A stretch of 64,000 bases of DNA, taken from assembly GCF_902499115.1 (NCBI RefSeq), contig NZ_CABVPN010000027.1:1-64000 (forward strand), in the 5' to 3' direction. This DNA is from Burkholderia diffusa. Lineage in GTDB: Bacteria > Pseudomonadota > Gammaproteobacteria > Burkholderiales > Burkholderiaceae. The first letter of the stretch is position 1. Every line of letters starts with the position of its first letter. Made by a program: the position numbers and the translations under genes. The notes below the pieces were generated by a model. The model was not told the origin of the DNA. It searched no databases and worked only from the letters and a program-made list of their open reading frames with translations. Below, one piece after another: positions 10,519-19,843 of this stretch.

Positions 10519-10733
10519 TCTCAGCTCCCGGAGTCAACGTAATCAGGTTAGCGGGTGCAGCGCCGTCGACCTTCCGAAAACAGCCTTGTTCTTACCCCGG
10601 AACGACAAGTTTTATGACGCCAACCCGGTAATAAGCGGCCCTCGGTGCGGCCGCTCACTGGAAAACGTCAGCGACTCTTGATGGCCGGTAAACTTCACCG
10701 TCATATAGAATGATGCGCTTTGCCCGCACGCCT

Positions 10734-11657
10734 ATGTGGTTCAAGAATCTTCAGCTTCATCGTCTTCCGGCACCGTGGGCCGTTACCCCCGATCAGATGG
10801 AAGAATGGCTGGCGCCCCACGCGTTTCAGCCGGGCACCAGCGTCGAGATGCAGCGCTTCGGATGGGCGTCGCCGCGTGACGACGGCGCGCTTGTGTATTC
10901 GATCAACCGGCAGATGCTGCTGATGTTTCGTGCCGAAAAGAAACTGCTCCCGGCCTCGGTCGTCAATCAGGTGACCAAGGCCCGGGCGCTTGAAGTCGAG
11001 GAGCAGCAGGGCTTCAAGGTCGGGCGAAAACAGCTGCGCGAACTCAAGGAGCAGGTGACGGACGAACTGCTGCCGCGCGCGTTCACCATTCGCCGCGATA
11101 CCCGCGTGTGGATCGATACGGTGAACGGCTGGCTCGTTATCGATGCGGCTGCACAGGCTCTTGCCGACGACGTCCGCGGCCTGCTCGTCAAATCGATCGA
11201 TCAATTGCCGCTCGCCGGCGTTCAAGTGGCGCTTTCGCCGGTCGCCGCGATGACGGATTGGCTGCTGTCCGGTGACGCGCCGGGCGGGTTCACCGTGGAC
11301 CAGGACGCCGAGTTGCGCTCGAGCGGCGAAGGCGGGGCCACGGTGCGATACGTCGGCCACGCGCTGGAAGCGAACGACATGCGCCGGCACATCGAGGCCG
11401 GCAAACAATGCATGCGCCTCGCCATGACCTGGGATGACCGAATCTCCTTCGTGCTGACACCGTCGCTGACGATCAAGCGCGTCACGCCGCTCGACGTGAT
11501 CAAGGAAGCGACGGATCCCACCGCGCAGAACGACGACGAACGCTTCGACTCGGACGTCACGCTGATGACGGGTGAATTGGCGCGGATGTTGACCGATCTG
11601 GTCGATATCCTGGGTGGTGAGCGGCACGACGCGATTCATCAGGCGGCAGCAGCCTGA
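10734..11657 (+). CDS. rdgC: Recombination-associated protein RdgC
   Basis: Predicted 307-residue nucleoid-associated protein that binds double-stranded DNA as a ring-shaped dimer and limits RecA action. It matches E. coli RdgC from the start ([11 protein letters not shown]) through [21 protein letters not shown], a [17 protein letters not shown] segment, [19 protein letters not shown] and [20 protein letters not shown] near the end. I chose ATG 10734 because family members begin MWFKN or MLWFKN; an in-frame ATG at 10710 would add eight residues. It lies between genes with which it shares no obvious function. Confidence 0.95.
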   Translation: MWFKNLQLHRLPAPWAVTPDQMEEWLAPHAFQPGTSVEMQRFGWASPRDDGALVYSINRQMLLMFRAEKKLLPASVVNQVTKARALEVEEQQGFKVGRKQLRELKEQVTDELLPRAFTIRRDTRVWIDTVNGWLVIDAAAQALADDVRGLLVKSIDQLPLAGVQVALSPVAAMTDWLLSGDAPGGFTVDQDAELRSSGEGGATVRYVGHALEANDMRRHIEAGKQCMRLAMTWDDRISFVLTPSLTIKRVTPLDVIKEATDPTAQNDDERFDSDVTLMTGELARMLTDLVDILGGERHDAIHQAAAA

Positions 11658-11887
11658 GTCTCGCCGGCTGTCAAGGATCATCGCCCTGCGGCGGCGTGGC
11701 TTCGCGCTGACGCGACATGTCGAGCAGGAGCGTCGCCGCTCTGGCGCGGGTCGCGGCTGCGCGCTCGCGATCCGTAGGAGACCGGTGCAATCCCTGAACG
11801 CGGCCGCGATCGTCAAGGTCGCCAGGCAATTCGTATAAGACCACCGACCGTCTTCCCCGCTCTCCCCGGGAAATCCGCGCTGAACCG

Positions 11888-11913
11888 AAAAAAGCCACCC
11901 TAGCGGGTGGCTT
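11888..11913 (-). terminator. Intrinsic terminator of the MHS symporter gene
   Basis: AAGCCACCC (11892-11900), loop TAGC, and GGGTGGCTT form a 9-bp stem; on the minus strand the stem runs into TTTTTT. It lies 33 bases past the symporter stop and is also in place to stop reading from rdgC. Confidence 0.8.
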
Positions 11914-11945
11914 CGGTGCGTTCGACCGGGCTTCGGTCGCATACG

Positions 11946-13325
11946 TCACGCGTGGGTGCGCCGGCTCGCCTCGGCATCGACGTCGCGCAGCGACTTGCCG
12001 CGCGTTTCCTTTGCGAGGCCCACGCAAACGATCGAGATCGCCGCCGCCGCGACCAGATACAGTGCGATCGGCGTCGACGAGTGATAGCGCTCGAGCAACG
12101 ACAGCCCGATCAACGGCGCGAGCGAGCCGGCCATCAGCGGCGCGACCTGGTAACACAGCGACAGCGCGGTATAGCGCACGTTGGTCGGGAACATCTCGGT
12201 CATCAGCGCCGAGTACGGCGAGTAGGTCATCGATTCGATGAACAGGCCGAGCACGATCGCGGCCATGATGATCCAGTCGTTGCCGGTGTCCATCATCGGG
12301 AACGCAACGAAGCCCCAGCCCGCGGTCAGCACCGCGCCGGTCAGGTATACGGGCTTGCGGCCGACGATGTCCGACATGAGCCCCATCAGCGGGATGAAGA
12401 AGAAGTGAATCGCGTTGGCGGCGAACATCAGCTTCAGGATCCGCGTGGTATCGAAGCCGACGACCAGCTTCAGATAGGTCAGCGAGAACGTGACGACCAT
12501 GTAGTACAGGATGTTCTCGGCAAAACGCGCGCCGATGCCGATCAGCACCTGCCGCCAGTGGTACTTCAGCACGTGGCCCACGCCGAGCTGCCTTTCCTGC
12601 TTCTGCGCGCGGCGCGCCTGCGCTTCCTTGAAGATCGGCGCATCGTCGACCTTGCGGCGAATCCAGAAACCGATCAGCACGACCACCGCCGAGAACCAGA
12701 ACGCCGCGCGCCAGCCCCACGCAAGGAAGTCGGCCTCGGACAGCGAGCTCGACAGCACCAGCAGGATAATGGTCGCGACCAGGTTGCCGGCCGGCACGCC
12801 GGCTTGCGGCCAGCTGGCCCAGTAGCCGCGGCGGTTGTCCGGGCTGTGCTCGCTGACCAGCAGGATCGCGCCGCCCCACTCGCCGCCGAACGCGAAGCCC
12901 TGGATCAGGCGCAGCGACACCAGCAGCACCGGCGCCCAGTAGCCGATCGCATCGAAGGTCGGCAGGCAGCCCATCAGGAACGTCGTGATGCCGACCACGA
13001 TCAGGCTGACCTGCAGCAGATACTTGCGGCCGAACTTGTCGCCGTAGTAGCCGAACACCAGCCCGCCGATCGGGCGCGCGGCGAACCCCACCGCATACAG
13101 CGCGAACGCCGCGAGCAGGCCGTCGATCGGGTTGCCCGTCTTCTTGAAGAAGTGCGTGCCGAACACCAGCGCCGAGGCCGTTCCATACAGGAAGAACTCG
13201 TACCACTCCGCCACCGATCCGACCATCGACGCCGCGACAACCCGCTTCAATTCCCGTTTCGACGCCGTGTCCTGCACGGCCGTCGCACCACCAGGCGAGA
13301 CTGCCTCGCCGACCTGACTTGTCAT
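11946..13325 (-). CDS. MHS-family MFS proton symporter (shikimate/alpha-ketoglutarate type)
   Basis: Predicted 459-residue, 12-helix inner-membrane carrier. MHS marks: [22 protein letters not shown] in helix 1, [43 protein letters not shown], and [23 protein letters not shown]. The family imports organic acids with protons; the exact substrate is open. ATG 13325 is preceded by AGGAG. It is divergent from the DHDPS-family gene, and both flanks of the shared region carry the 14-mer also seen before the GntR gene, implying joint control and that the carrier brings in the substrate of that enzyme or its precursor. Confidence 0.88.
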   Translation of the reverse strand: MTSQVGEAVSPGGATAVQDTASKRELKRVVAASMVGSVAEWYEFFLYGTASALVFGTHFFKKTGNPIDGLLAAFALYAVGFAARPIGGLVFGYYGDKFGRKYLLQVSLIVVGITTFLMGCLPTFDAIGYWAPVLLVSLRLIQGFAFGGEWGGAILLVSEHSPDNRRGYWASWPQAGVPAGNLVATIILLVLSSSLSEADFLAWGWRAAFWFSAVVVLIGFWIRRKVDDAPIFKEAQARRAQKQERQLGVGHVLKYHWRQVLIGIGARFAENILYYMVVTFSLTYLKLVVGFDTTRILKLMFAANAIHFFFIPLMGLMSDIVGRKPVYLTGAVLTAGWGFVAFPMMDTGNDWIIMAAIVLGLFIESMTYSPYSALMTEMFPTNVRYTALSLCYQVAPLMAGSLAPLIGLSLLERYHSSTPIALYLVAAAAISIVCVGLAKETRGKSLRDVDAEASRRTHA

Positions 13326-13393
13326 CTCCGTATCTCCTCTCGTTGTCTTCCATTTCCCTTGACGGGCCGGTTCGCGGGTAAGCGCGCCGAAAG

Positions 13394-13407
13394 ATTTTAT
13401 ACAATAT
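13394..13407. promoter_or_regulatory. Candidate GntR operator, symporter side
   Basis: ATTTTATACAATAT, 69 bases upstream of the MHS symporter start. It is identical to the reverse complement of the site at 13706-13719. Confidence 0.5.
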
Positions 13408-13705
13408 CCAATACACAATCCAAGCAATCTCAAAAATGCTTTCGGCGGAAATGCGACACGTCGGCGAGCCGCCGCCGGCCGTTCCGGGAGCCTGCGGGGG
13501 AACGGATTTCGGTCAGATGAAAGCGCGACGGGAACGGGCTTGCGCAACGCTGTTCGGGATTCGCGGGCATCCGGTGGAGCCGGGACGCGCATCGCGCCGC
13601 CTTCGCCGGGATCGCCCGCCATCCTCGCCGGAGGCCGCCGTGGCGCGGTTCGCCGCCGTCGCCGATGCCCCGAAACCAAGGCCTGTGTCACGCCCTTTTT
13701 ATTTT

Positions 13706-13719
13706 ATATTGTATAAAAT
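13706..13719. promoter_or_regulatory. Candidate GntR operator, lyase/deaminase side
   Basis: ATATTGTATAAAAT lies within a wider partial palindrome, TTTTATATTGTATAAAAT (13702-13719), in which TTTATA and TATAAA flank TTG. It is about 200 bases upstream of the DHDPS-family gene. Confidence 0.5.
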
Positions 13720-13916
13720 ATGCTGACTGGCTAGAATGCACTCGTCGATGGCTGACTTTCGGGCGAAACCGGAGGCAACGTTTCGGCACCGAGGCACGCA
13801 AGAGGTGGCCAGCCGCCGTCCGGATCACGTGAAGCACCGACGAGACGGCGAGCGCGCGTACTGCCCAGGTTGTGCCAGCAATGGCAGTTGACCCTATCTG
13901 AATGTGAGGAAACGAG

Positions 13917-14858
13917 ATGAGCGACAACATTTTTACCGGCACCATTCCGGCCCTGATGACGCCGTGCACCGCTGACCGTCAGCCGGATTTCGACGCGCTG
14001 GTAAAGAAGGGCAAGGAACTGGTGGCACTCGGCATGCGCGCGGTGGTGTACTGCGGCTCGATGGGCGACTGGCCGCTGCTGACTGAAGCGCAGCGCCAGG
14101 AAGGCGTCGCGCGCCTGGTCGAAGCCGGCGTCCCGACGATCGTCGGCACCGGCGCGGTGAACTCGAAGGAAGCCGTGTCGCACGCCGCGCATGCCGCGAA
14201 GGTTGGCGCGCACGGCCTGATGGTGATCCCGCGCGTGCTGTCGCGCGGCGCATCGCCGGCCGCACAGAAGGCTCACTTCGCCGCGATCCTGAACGCCGCG
14301 CCGAACCTGCCGGCCGTGATCTACAACAGCCCGTACTACGGCTTCGCGACCCGTGCCGACCTGTTCTTCGAACTGCGTCGCCAGCACCCGAACCTGATCG
14401 GCTTCAAGGAATTCGGTGGTGCGGCCGACATGCGTTACGCAGCCGAGAACATCACGTCGCAGGACGACAGCGTGACGCTGATGGCCGGCGTCGACACGCA
14501 AGTGTTCCACGGCTTCGTGAACTGCGGTGCCGCGGGCGCGATCACCGGCATCGGCAACGCGCTGCCGCGCGAAGTGCTGCAACTCGTCGATCTGTGCAAG
14601 AAGGCCGCGCAAGGCGATGCGGTGGCGCGCGTCCGTGCAAAGGAACTGGAAGCGGCGCTGGCCGTGCTGTCCTCGTTCGACGAAGGCTGCGACCTGGTCC
14701 TGTTCTACAAGCACCTGATGGTGTTGAACGGCGACAAGGAATACACGCTGCACTTCAACGAAACCGATGCACTGAGCGACGCGCAACGGAACTACGCGGA
14801 AGCGCAGTACACGCTGTTCCGCAACTGGTACGCGAACTGGTCGAAGAGCATCGCGTAA
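13917..14858 (+). CDS. DHDPS/NAL-family enzyme, probably 1-pyrroline-4-hydroxy-2-carboxylate deaminase
   Basis: Predicted 313-residue cytosolic TIM-barrel enzyme of the class I Schiff-base lyase family. Lys164 in IGFKEFGG should form the imine and Tyr136 in VIYNSPYYG should relay protons; GTGAVN (77-82) is the usual phosphate/carboxylate loop region. Its wording (VVYCGSMGDWPLLTEAQR, PRVLSRGASPAAQKAHF, FNETDALSDAQRNYAEAQ) matches, from memory, LhpC-type deaminases of the trans-4-hydroxyproline route that yield 2-oxoglutarate semialdehyde. No other hydroxyproline gene is nearby, so a different keto-acid substrate remains possible. A strong terminator follows. Confidence 0.72.
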   Translation: MSDNIFTGTIPALMTPCTADRQPDFDALVKKGKELVALGMRAVVYCGSMGDWPLLTEAQRQEGVARLVEAGVPTIVGTGAVNSKEAVSHAAHAAKVGAHGLMVIPRVLSRGASPAAQKAHFAAILNAAPNLPAVIYNSPYYGFATRADLFFELRRQHPNLIGFKEFGGAADMRYAAENITSQDDSVTLMAGVDTQVFHGFVNCGAAGAITGIGNALPREVLQLVDLCKKAAQGDAVARVRAKELEAALAVLSSFDEGCDLVLFYKHLMVLNGDKEYTLHFNETDALSDAQRNYAEAQYTLFRNWYANWSKSIA

Positions 14859-14917
14859 GCGCGCTCGCACGATGCAGTGCAATATGCGGCCATGACACGG
14901 CTGCGTGATGGAAAGGG

Positions 14918-14947
14918 AAAGCCACGGATCGCTCCGTGGCTTTTTTT
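14918..14947 (+). terminator. Intrinsic terminator after the DHDPS-family gene
   Basis: GCCACGGA (14921-14928), loop TCGC, TCCGTGGC (14933-14940), then seven T. AAA before the stem extends the pairing with the T-run. About 60 bases past the stop codon. Confidence 0.92.
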
Positions 14948-15004
14948 GTCTACGCCCCGCCCTGAATCAGCACGCCCGCACACGCTCGGCAGGCATCCGC
15001 CGCA

Positions 15005-16378
15005 TCAGTGTTGCTGCACGGCCGCGCCGCTCGCGCGCTCCTGTTCCGTGAGTTCCGTGCGGCAGCGGCCGATCGCGTGCAACGCACCGGCCGCGACGAG
15101 CGCCGGTACCGCAAGCAGGCTGAACACATCGCCGAAGCGCCAGCCGAACCCCATCAGCATCGCGCCGGCGAACGCGCCGGCCACGCCGCCGATCCGTCCG
15201 ATGCCGAGCATCCAGGCCACGCCCGTCGCGCGGCAACGCGTCGGATACAGGCTCGCCGCATAGGCCGACATCGACGTCACGGCGCTCGTCACCACGGTGC
15301 CGCACAGGAAGATCAGCGTGCCGAGCCACGCGGCATGCCCGATCGTGCGGCTCGCCACGAGCACCAGCAGCGCTGCGACGACATACGCAATCACGATCGT
15401 CCGGTTCGGATTGAAGCGATCCATCAGCCACCCGACACCGAGGTTGCCGAGCACGCCGCCCAGCGGGAACAGCGACGTCATCAGCGCGCCGCCTTCGGCG
15501 CTGAAGCCCGCATCGCGAAGCAGCGTCGGCATCCAGTTGGTCAGCAGGTAATAGATCAGCAGCCCCATGAAGTAGGCCGCCCACAGCATCAGCGTGCGCG
15601 AACGAAACTGCGCGGACAGCACCTGCGCGAGCGCGGACGCCCCGCCGGCCTGCGGGCGCGCGCCGGCGGCCACGAACGCACGGTCGTCGAAGCGCTCGTT
15701 CGGTGCGATCCGTGCGAGGATGCGCGCGATGCGCGCATGCGTGCCGGGTCGTGCCGCGAGATACTGCGCCGACTCGGGCAACAACATCACGAGCGCGACC
15801 GCCAGCGCGATCGGCCCGATGCCGCCCGCGGTCAGCACGCTTTGCCAGCCGAAGTGCGGAATCAGCCATGCCGACGTGATGCCGCCCACCGCGAGCCCGC
15901 ACGAGAAGCCGCAGAACATCGCGTTGACGGCCACGCCGCGGATCCGGGCCGGCGCATATTCCGCCATCAGCGTGACGGCGTTCGGCATCGCCGCGCCGAG
16001 GCCGAGCCCGGTCAGGAAGCGAAAGGCGGTCAGCGCCTCGATCGACTGCGCGTGCGCGGACACGATGCTCCACGCGCCGAAGCACGCAACCGACAGCACG
16101 AGCACGGTCTTGCGGCCGAGCCGGTCCGCGCAGGGGCCGGCGGCGAGTGCGCCGATGCCGAGCCCGGCGAGCGCCGCGCTCATCACCGGGCCGAGCGCGC
16201 TGCGCGCGATGCCCCAGTCGTGGGTCAGCGCCGGCGCGATAAAGCCGATCGCGGCCGTGTCGTAGCCGTCGGCGGCCACGACCAGAAAGCACAGGATCAG
16301 GATCAGCCACTGGCAGGGGGAAAAGCGCTCGGCGTCGATGAACGACTGCACGTCGAGCGTACGCGGTTGGGTTTTCAT
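15005..16378 (-). CDS. AAHS-family MFS carrier (aromatic acid:H+ symporter)
   Basis: Predicted 457-residue, 12-helix inner-membrane carrier. The DGYDTAAIGFIAPAL motif in helix 1, ADRLGRKTVLVLSV between helices 2 and 3, and RFLTGLGLGAAMPNAVTLMAEYAP match the PcaK/BenK-type aromatic acid family. GGAGACACACG precedes ATG 16378. It is the last gene of a minus-strand run of SDR, flavoprotein, NIPSNAP and carrier, beside pobA and a PobR-like regulator, so an aromatic or alicyclic carboxylate is a sensible substrate. A 222-base gap to the NIPSNAP gene may hold its own promoter. Confidence 0.85.
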   Translation of the reverse strand: MKTQPRTLDVQSFIDAERFSPCQWLILILCFLVVAADGYDTAAIGFIAPALTHDWGIARSALGPVMSAALAGLGIGALAAGPCADRLGRKTVLVLSVACFGAWSIVSAHAQSIEALTAFRFLTGLGLGAAMPNAVTLMAEYAPARIRGVAVNAMFCGFSCGLAVGGITSAWLIPHFGWQSVLTAGGIGPIALAVALVMLLPESAQYLAARPGTHARIARILARIAPNERFDDRAFVAAGARPQAGGASALAQVLSAQFRSRTLMLWAAYFMGLLIYYLLTNWMPTLLRDAGFSAEGGALMTSLFPLGGVLGNLGVGWLMDRFNPNRTIVIAYVVAALLVLVASRTIGHAAWLGTLIFLCGTVVTSAVTSMSAYAASLYPTRCRATGVAWMLGIGRIGGVAGAFAGAMLMGFGWRFGDVFSLLAVPALVAAGALHAIGRCRTELTEQERASGAAVQQH

Positions 16379-16600
16379 CGTGTGTCTCCTTCGATCCGGT
16401 GCAAGACGGCGCTGATGCGCCGCACGCACGCGGACATCTCCATGTTCATGTTTCGTTGTAGGCCCGGCGTCCGGGTGACGTGCGCAGGTCAGCCAGGCGG
16501 CGAATCCCCGGCGCCAATGCCGTCCGCGCAGCTCGTCATCATTGCCACTCTCTCCATGCGAATGGCGTCCATGTCGTATCGGGGTGTCGTCGTCATGGGC

Positions 16601-16942
16601 TCAGCGCGTGAGGTACGCGAGGCTCGGGAACTCGACGCGGCGGATGATGCGGCTCTCCTGCGCGACGATCAGATGGCCGGACGCCTGCAGGTACGCGGGC
16701 CAGTCCGGATCGGCATCGCGCGCGGTGCGCCGCGCGTCGTAATCGGCGATGCTGTCGTAGCCCCACAGGTGGACAACCTGGTTCAAAGCGCCGATGTCGC
16801 TCATGTAGAAGCCGACGGGTGGGCCGAGATACTTCACCTGGATCGGCATCGCGAGTCGGTCGAAGATCTCGATGAATTCCGCCATGCCGCGCGGGCGGAT
16901 CGTATAGATGCGATGGTCGATGAATGCTTTCGCGGTAGTCAT
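16601..16942 (-). CDS. NIPSNAP-family protein
   Basis: Predicted 113-residue dimeric alpha-beta-barrel protein. DHRIYTIRPRGMAEFIEIFDRLAMPIQ at the start and LNQVVHLWGYDSIADYDARR in the middle are the NIPSNAP pattern. The fold is shared with small monooxygenases and isomerases, but no catalytic role is established for most members. It starts 14 bases after the flavoprotein stop with GGAG before ATG 16942, so it belongs to the same operon and may act on an unstable intermediate of that pathway. Confidence 0.85.
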   Translation of the reverse strand: MTTAKAFIDHRIYTIRPRGMAEFIEIFDRLAMPIQVKYLGPPVGFYMSDIGALNQVVHLWGYDSIADYDARRTARDADPDWPAYLQASGHLIVAQESRIIRRVEFPSLAYLTR

Positions 16943-16956
16943 GGTGTGCTCCGGGT

Positions 16957-18741
16957 TCACGCGGTCGCGCGCGCGTCGGCGGGATGCGCCACGGCAGCGC
17001 CCGGTGTCGGTTCGGTGAGGCCGGTCAGGTCGACGAGCCCCGCGATATGGCGCGCGCTCAGATAGCCGAACGTCATGATCGGACCGAGCGTGATCCCTGC
17101 ACCCGGGTAGTTTCCGCCCATGATGCTGGCGCGATCGTTGCCGACCGCGTACAGGCCGGCGATCGGCCGGTCGTCGGCTGCCAGCACCTGCCCGACCGCG
17201 TTGGTGCGGATTCCGTCGAAGGTGCCAAGATCGCCCATCACGACCTTCAGTGCGTAATACGGCCCGTCGCCGAGCGGCGCCACGCACGGATTCGGACGAT
17301 GGTCCGCGTCGCCGAGATAGCGGTTGAACGACGTCGTGCCGCGGCCGAATTCGGGATCCTCGCCACGCGCGGCATCGCGGTTGTAGCGCCGCACGGTTGC
17401 CTCCAGATTCGCCGCATCGATACCGGCCCGCTGCGCGAGTTCCGCCAACGTTCGGCCCTGCACGAGATAGCCGTTGCGCAGCAGCGGCCCGAGCGGCACC
17501 GGCGCGGGCTTCGCAAAGCCGAGCCCGTATTTGCGGATCGTTGCGCGATCGCACACGAGCCACATCGCCGTCTCTGTCTCGTCGCGACATGCGGCGATCA
17601 TCGCCGCACCAACGTCATGGTAGGAATTCGATTCGTTCGCGAAACGCGTGCCGCGACGGGTCACGCCGATGACACCCGGCTTGTAGCGATCGAGCAGATG
17701 CGGAAACACCCCGAAACGGCCATCGCCGAGCGGCACGCGCGAAACGGGCATCCATGCGGCCGGTTGCGGATAGCGAATCTCCACGCGGCCGCCGGCCTGC
17801 TCGGCCAGCTTCGCGCCGTCGCCGGTGTTGCCGGCCGGCACGGGCGACACATGCACGCCGCCGCGCGCAACGTGTGGATACGCACGCGCGATTCGCGCGA
17901 CGTCGTGCGAGAAGCCGCCGCTCGCCAGCACGACCGCACGGCGCGCGGTAATGCGATACGTCTCGCCATCCGCCCCGACCGTCGCGCCGGCGATGCGGCC
18001 TCCGTCGGTCACCAGTTCACGTGCGGGCGTGTTCGTCAGGATCGGGATCCCGAGGTCCAGCGCCGACTTCGCGAGTCGTGCAGCGAGCGCGTTGCCGCTC
18101 GTGATCTGCACGCCGCGCCGGTACAGCGCGAGATCCTTCAGATGCGCGGCGAGCCGCTTCGTCACGTACCACGCGGACTTGAGCGAGCGCGTTGCGTTGA
18201 AGAAATGCTTCAGGTCCGCATTCGACGAATTGAACATCATCCCGATAAACGTGATCGTCTTCAACGGCGGACGCAGGCGCTCGAGATCCTGCCCGAGCCG
18301 CCGCGCGTCGTACGGCGCGGCGACGACCGAGCGGCCGATGTCGACTCCGCCTGGCTGGTCCGGGTGATAGTCGGGATACAGCGTCGGGACGAATTTCACG
18401 TCCGTTTCGCGCTCGAAGAATTCGAGCATGCGCGGGCCGTGCTCGAGAAAGGCCTCGATTGCCGCGTCGTCACGGAACGCGCCCGTTTCGCCGCGCAAAT
18501 ACGTGCGTGCCGCCTCGCGCGTATCGCGCACGTCGTTTGCACTCGCGTGGCGATTGCCGGGGATCCACAGCACGCCGCCGGAAAACGCGGTCGTGCCGCC
18601 GAAGCACGCGTCCTTTTCGACGACGATCACGTCGAGGCCGGCCTTGCGCGCGGTAATCGCGGTGGACAGGCCGCCCGCTCCCGATCCGATCACGAGCAGA
18701 TCGCACGTGACGTGCTTCGAACGATGCCGATCGTTCATCAT
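16957..18741 (-). CDS. FAD-dependent dehydrogenase, 3-ketosteroid delta-1-dehydrogenase-like
   Basis: Predicted 594-residue flavoprotein. The FAD-binding start has GSGAGG at 19-24, the ribose-binding acid Glu42 in VVEK, and GGTTAFSGGVLWIPGN; the C-terminus has GLYAVGNDRASIMGGNYPGAGITLGPIMTFGYLSARHIAG. These are the wording and order of KstD-type enzymes, which remove hydrogens from the carbons beside a ring ketone. Glu/Tyr context PYYALKVVMGDLGTFDGIRTN is also KstD-like. ATG 18741 has GGAGGA a few bases upstream. With an SDR, a carrier and pobA near by, a 4-oxocyclohexanecarboxylate desaturase role is an attractive guess. Fumarate reductase-type activity is less likely. Confidence 0.85.
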   Translation of the reverse strand: MMNDRHRSKHVTCDLLVIGSGAGGLSTAITARKAGLDVIVVEKDACFGGTTAFSGGVLWIPGNRHASANDVRDTREAARTYLRGETGAFRDDAAIEAFLEHGPRMLEFFERETDVKFVPTLYPDYHPDQPGGVDIGRSVVAAPYDARRLGQDLERLRPPLKTITFIGMMFNSSNADLKHFFNATRSLKSAWYVTKRLAAHLKDLALYRRGVQITSGNALAARLAKSALDLGIPILTNTPARELVTDGGRIAGATVGADGETYRITARRAVVLASGGFSHDVARIARAYPHVARGGVHVSPVPAGNTGDGAKLAEQAGGRVEIRYPQPAAWMPVSRVPLGDGRFGVFPHLLDRYKPGVIGVTRRGTRFANESNSYHDVGAAMIAACRDETETAMWLVCDRATIRKYGLGFAKPAPVPLGPLLRNGYLVQGRTLAELAQRAGIDAANLEATVRRYNRDAARGEDPEFGRGTTSFNRYLGDADHRPNPCVAPLGDGPYYALKVVMGDLGTFDGIRTNAVGQVLAADDRPIAGLYAVGNDRASIMGGNYPGAGITLGPIMTFGYLSARHIAGLVDLTGLTEPTPGAAVAHPADARATA

Positions 18742-18823
18742 GTCTTCCTCCATGGATGGAACAGCCGCGCCGCCACGCCGCCGAACGCGGCGTGTCCGCA
18801 TCACGCGCGGCAATGTCGTTGAA

Positions 18824-19660
18824 CTACCTTGCGCCGGCACCGGCCTCATAGCCAGGCCGCGGAACGAGATCCATCAGCATCGCGTCGAGTCCACCGTCGA
18901 CCACCAGTTCCGCCCCGTTCACATACGCGGCGCGCGGGCTCGCGAGAAAGGCGACGACGTTCGCGATGTCGTCGGGGCGGCCGATGCGCCGGCTCGCGGT
19001 CATCGCGCTGCGTCGCGCCTCGATGTCGCCGCTCTGATAGAACGCTTCGGACAGCGGCGTGCGGATCATCCCCGGGCACACCGTATTGCTGCGGATGCCA
19101 CGCGGCCCCCACTCCGCCGCCAGCTGCCGCGCGAGCATCGCGACCGCTGCCTTGCTCGCGCTGTATGCACCGCTATGCGTCTGCGGGTAGCGCGCCGCGA
19201 TGGACGCGACATGCACCATCGAGCCCGAGCCGCGCGCCAGCATCGCGCGGCCGAACGCCTGCGAGCAGAGCATGTAGCCGGTGAGATTGACCTGCAGCAT
19301 CGCGTTCCATGCGTCCAGGCTGATCGTCTCGATGCCGCCGGCACGCAACAGGCCGGCGTTGTTCACGAGTACGTCGACGGGGCCGAAATCGCGCTCGACG
19401 CGCTCCGCGGCCTGGCTCACGCTCGCCGCGTCGCCAATGTCACATTCGATCGCGACGACATCGCCGCCTGCCGTGCGCAGCCGCTCCGCGACGGCGATCG
19501 TCCTGTCCGCGTCGCGGTCGAGCAACGCCACCCGCGCACCGGCTGCCACGAGCGCTTCGACAATCGATGTACCGATGCCGCCCGCCGCCCCCGTCACGAC
19601 ACACACCTGCCCGTCGAGACGAAGCCAGTCCGCCTGTCGGGTGTCTGCTTGCGATATCAT
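18824..19660 (-). CDS. SDR-family NAD(P)-dependent alcohol dehydrogenase
   Basis: Predicted 278-residue classical short-chain dehydrogenase. TGAAGGIG (23-30) binds the cofactor; Asp48 after the second strand (ALLDRDADR) indicates NAD(H). NNAG is at 100-103, and the catalytic set Asn125, Ser153, Tyr166 and Lys170 (YSASK) is complete. PGMIRTPLSEAF is the usual substrate-lid region. AGAGGAAACC precedes ATG 19660. First gene of the SDR-flavoprotein-NIPSNAP run and divergent from the AraC regulator. A fitting role is oxidation of a ring hydroxyl to the ketone used by the flavoprotein. Confidence 0.88.
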   Translation of the reverse strand: MISQADTRQADWLRLDGQVCVVTGAAGGIGTSIVEALVAAGARVALLDRDADRTIAVAERLRTAGGDVVAIECDIGDAASVSQAAERVERDFGPVDVLVNNAGLLRAGGIETISLDAWNAMLQVNLTGYMLCSQAFGRAMLARGSGSMVHVASIAARYPQTHSGAYSASKAAVAMLARQLAAEWGPRGIRSNTVCPGMIRTPLSEAFYQSGDIEARRSAMTASRRIGRPDDIANVVAFLASPRAAYVNGAELVVDGGLDAMLMDLVPRPGYEAGAGAR

Positions 19661-19843
19661 TAGGTTTCCTCTTTAAATAGGCTTGAAATGTCCGGATCGA
19701 TCCGGCATACGCTGCCGGAACGTCGCGCGATGCGTCAGTTGCAAGCGCTACGTCGATGAGAAAAGTATAGAAGCGCGCATCGCGTGAAAACTGGACAAAC
19801 GCCGCAAGCAACAGGACAATTTGTACACAGGAGGCCGCGCGGC

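Larger units (their letters stand above)
13326..13916. other. Divergent promoter region of MHS symporter and DHDPS-family gene
   Basis: 591 bases without a supported gene. It contains the two AT-rich operator-like sites at 13394-13407 and 13706-13719, one near each gene. The central part (about 13430-13690) is ordinary high-GC sequence with only Arg/Pro-rich frames. Confidence 0.6.

Noticed and set aside
11907..13520. A 537-codon plus-strand frame opposite the MHS symporter
   Set aside because: Antisense, Arg/Gln/His-rich; the symporter on the other strand has all its family motifs and a terminator.
16984..18822. A 612-codon plus-strand frame across the KstD-like gene
   Set aside because: Antisense of a gene with complete FAD motifs; Arg/Ala/His-rich wording without motifs.
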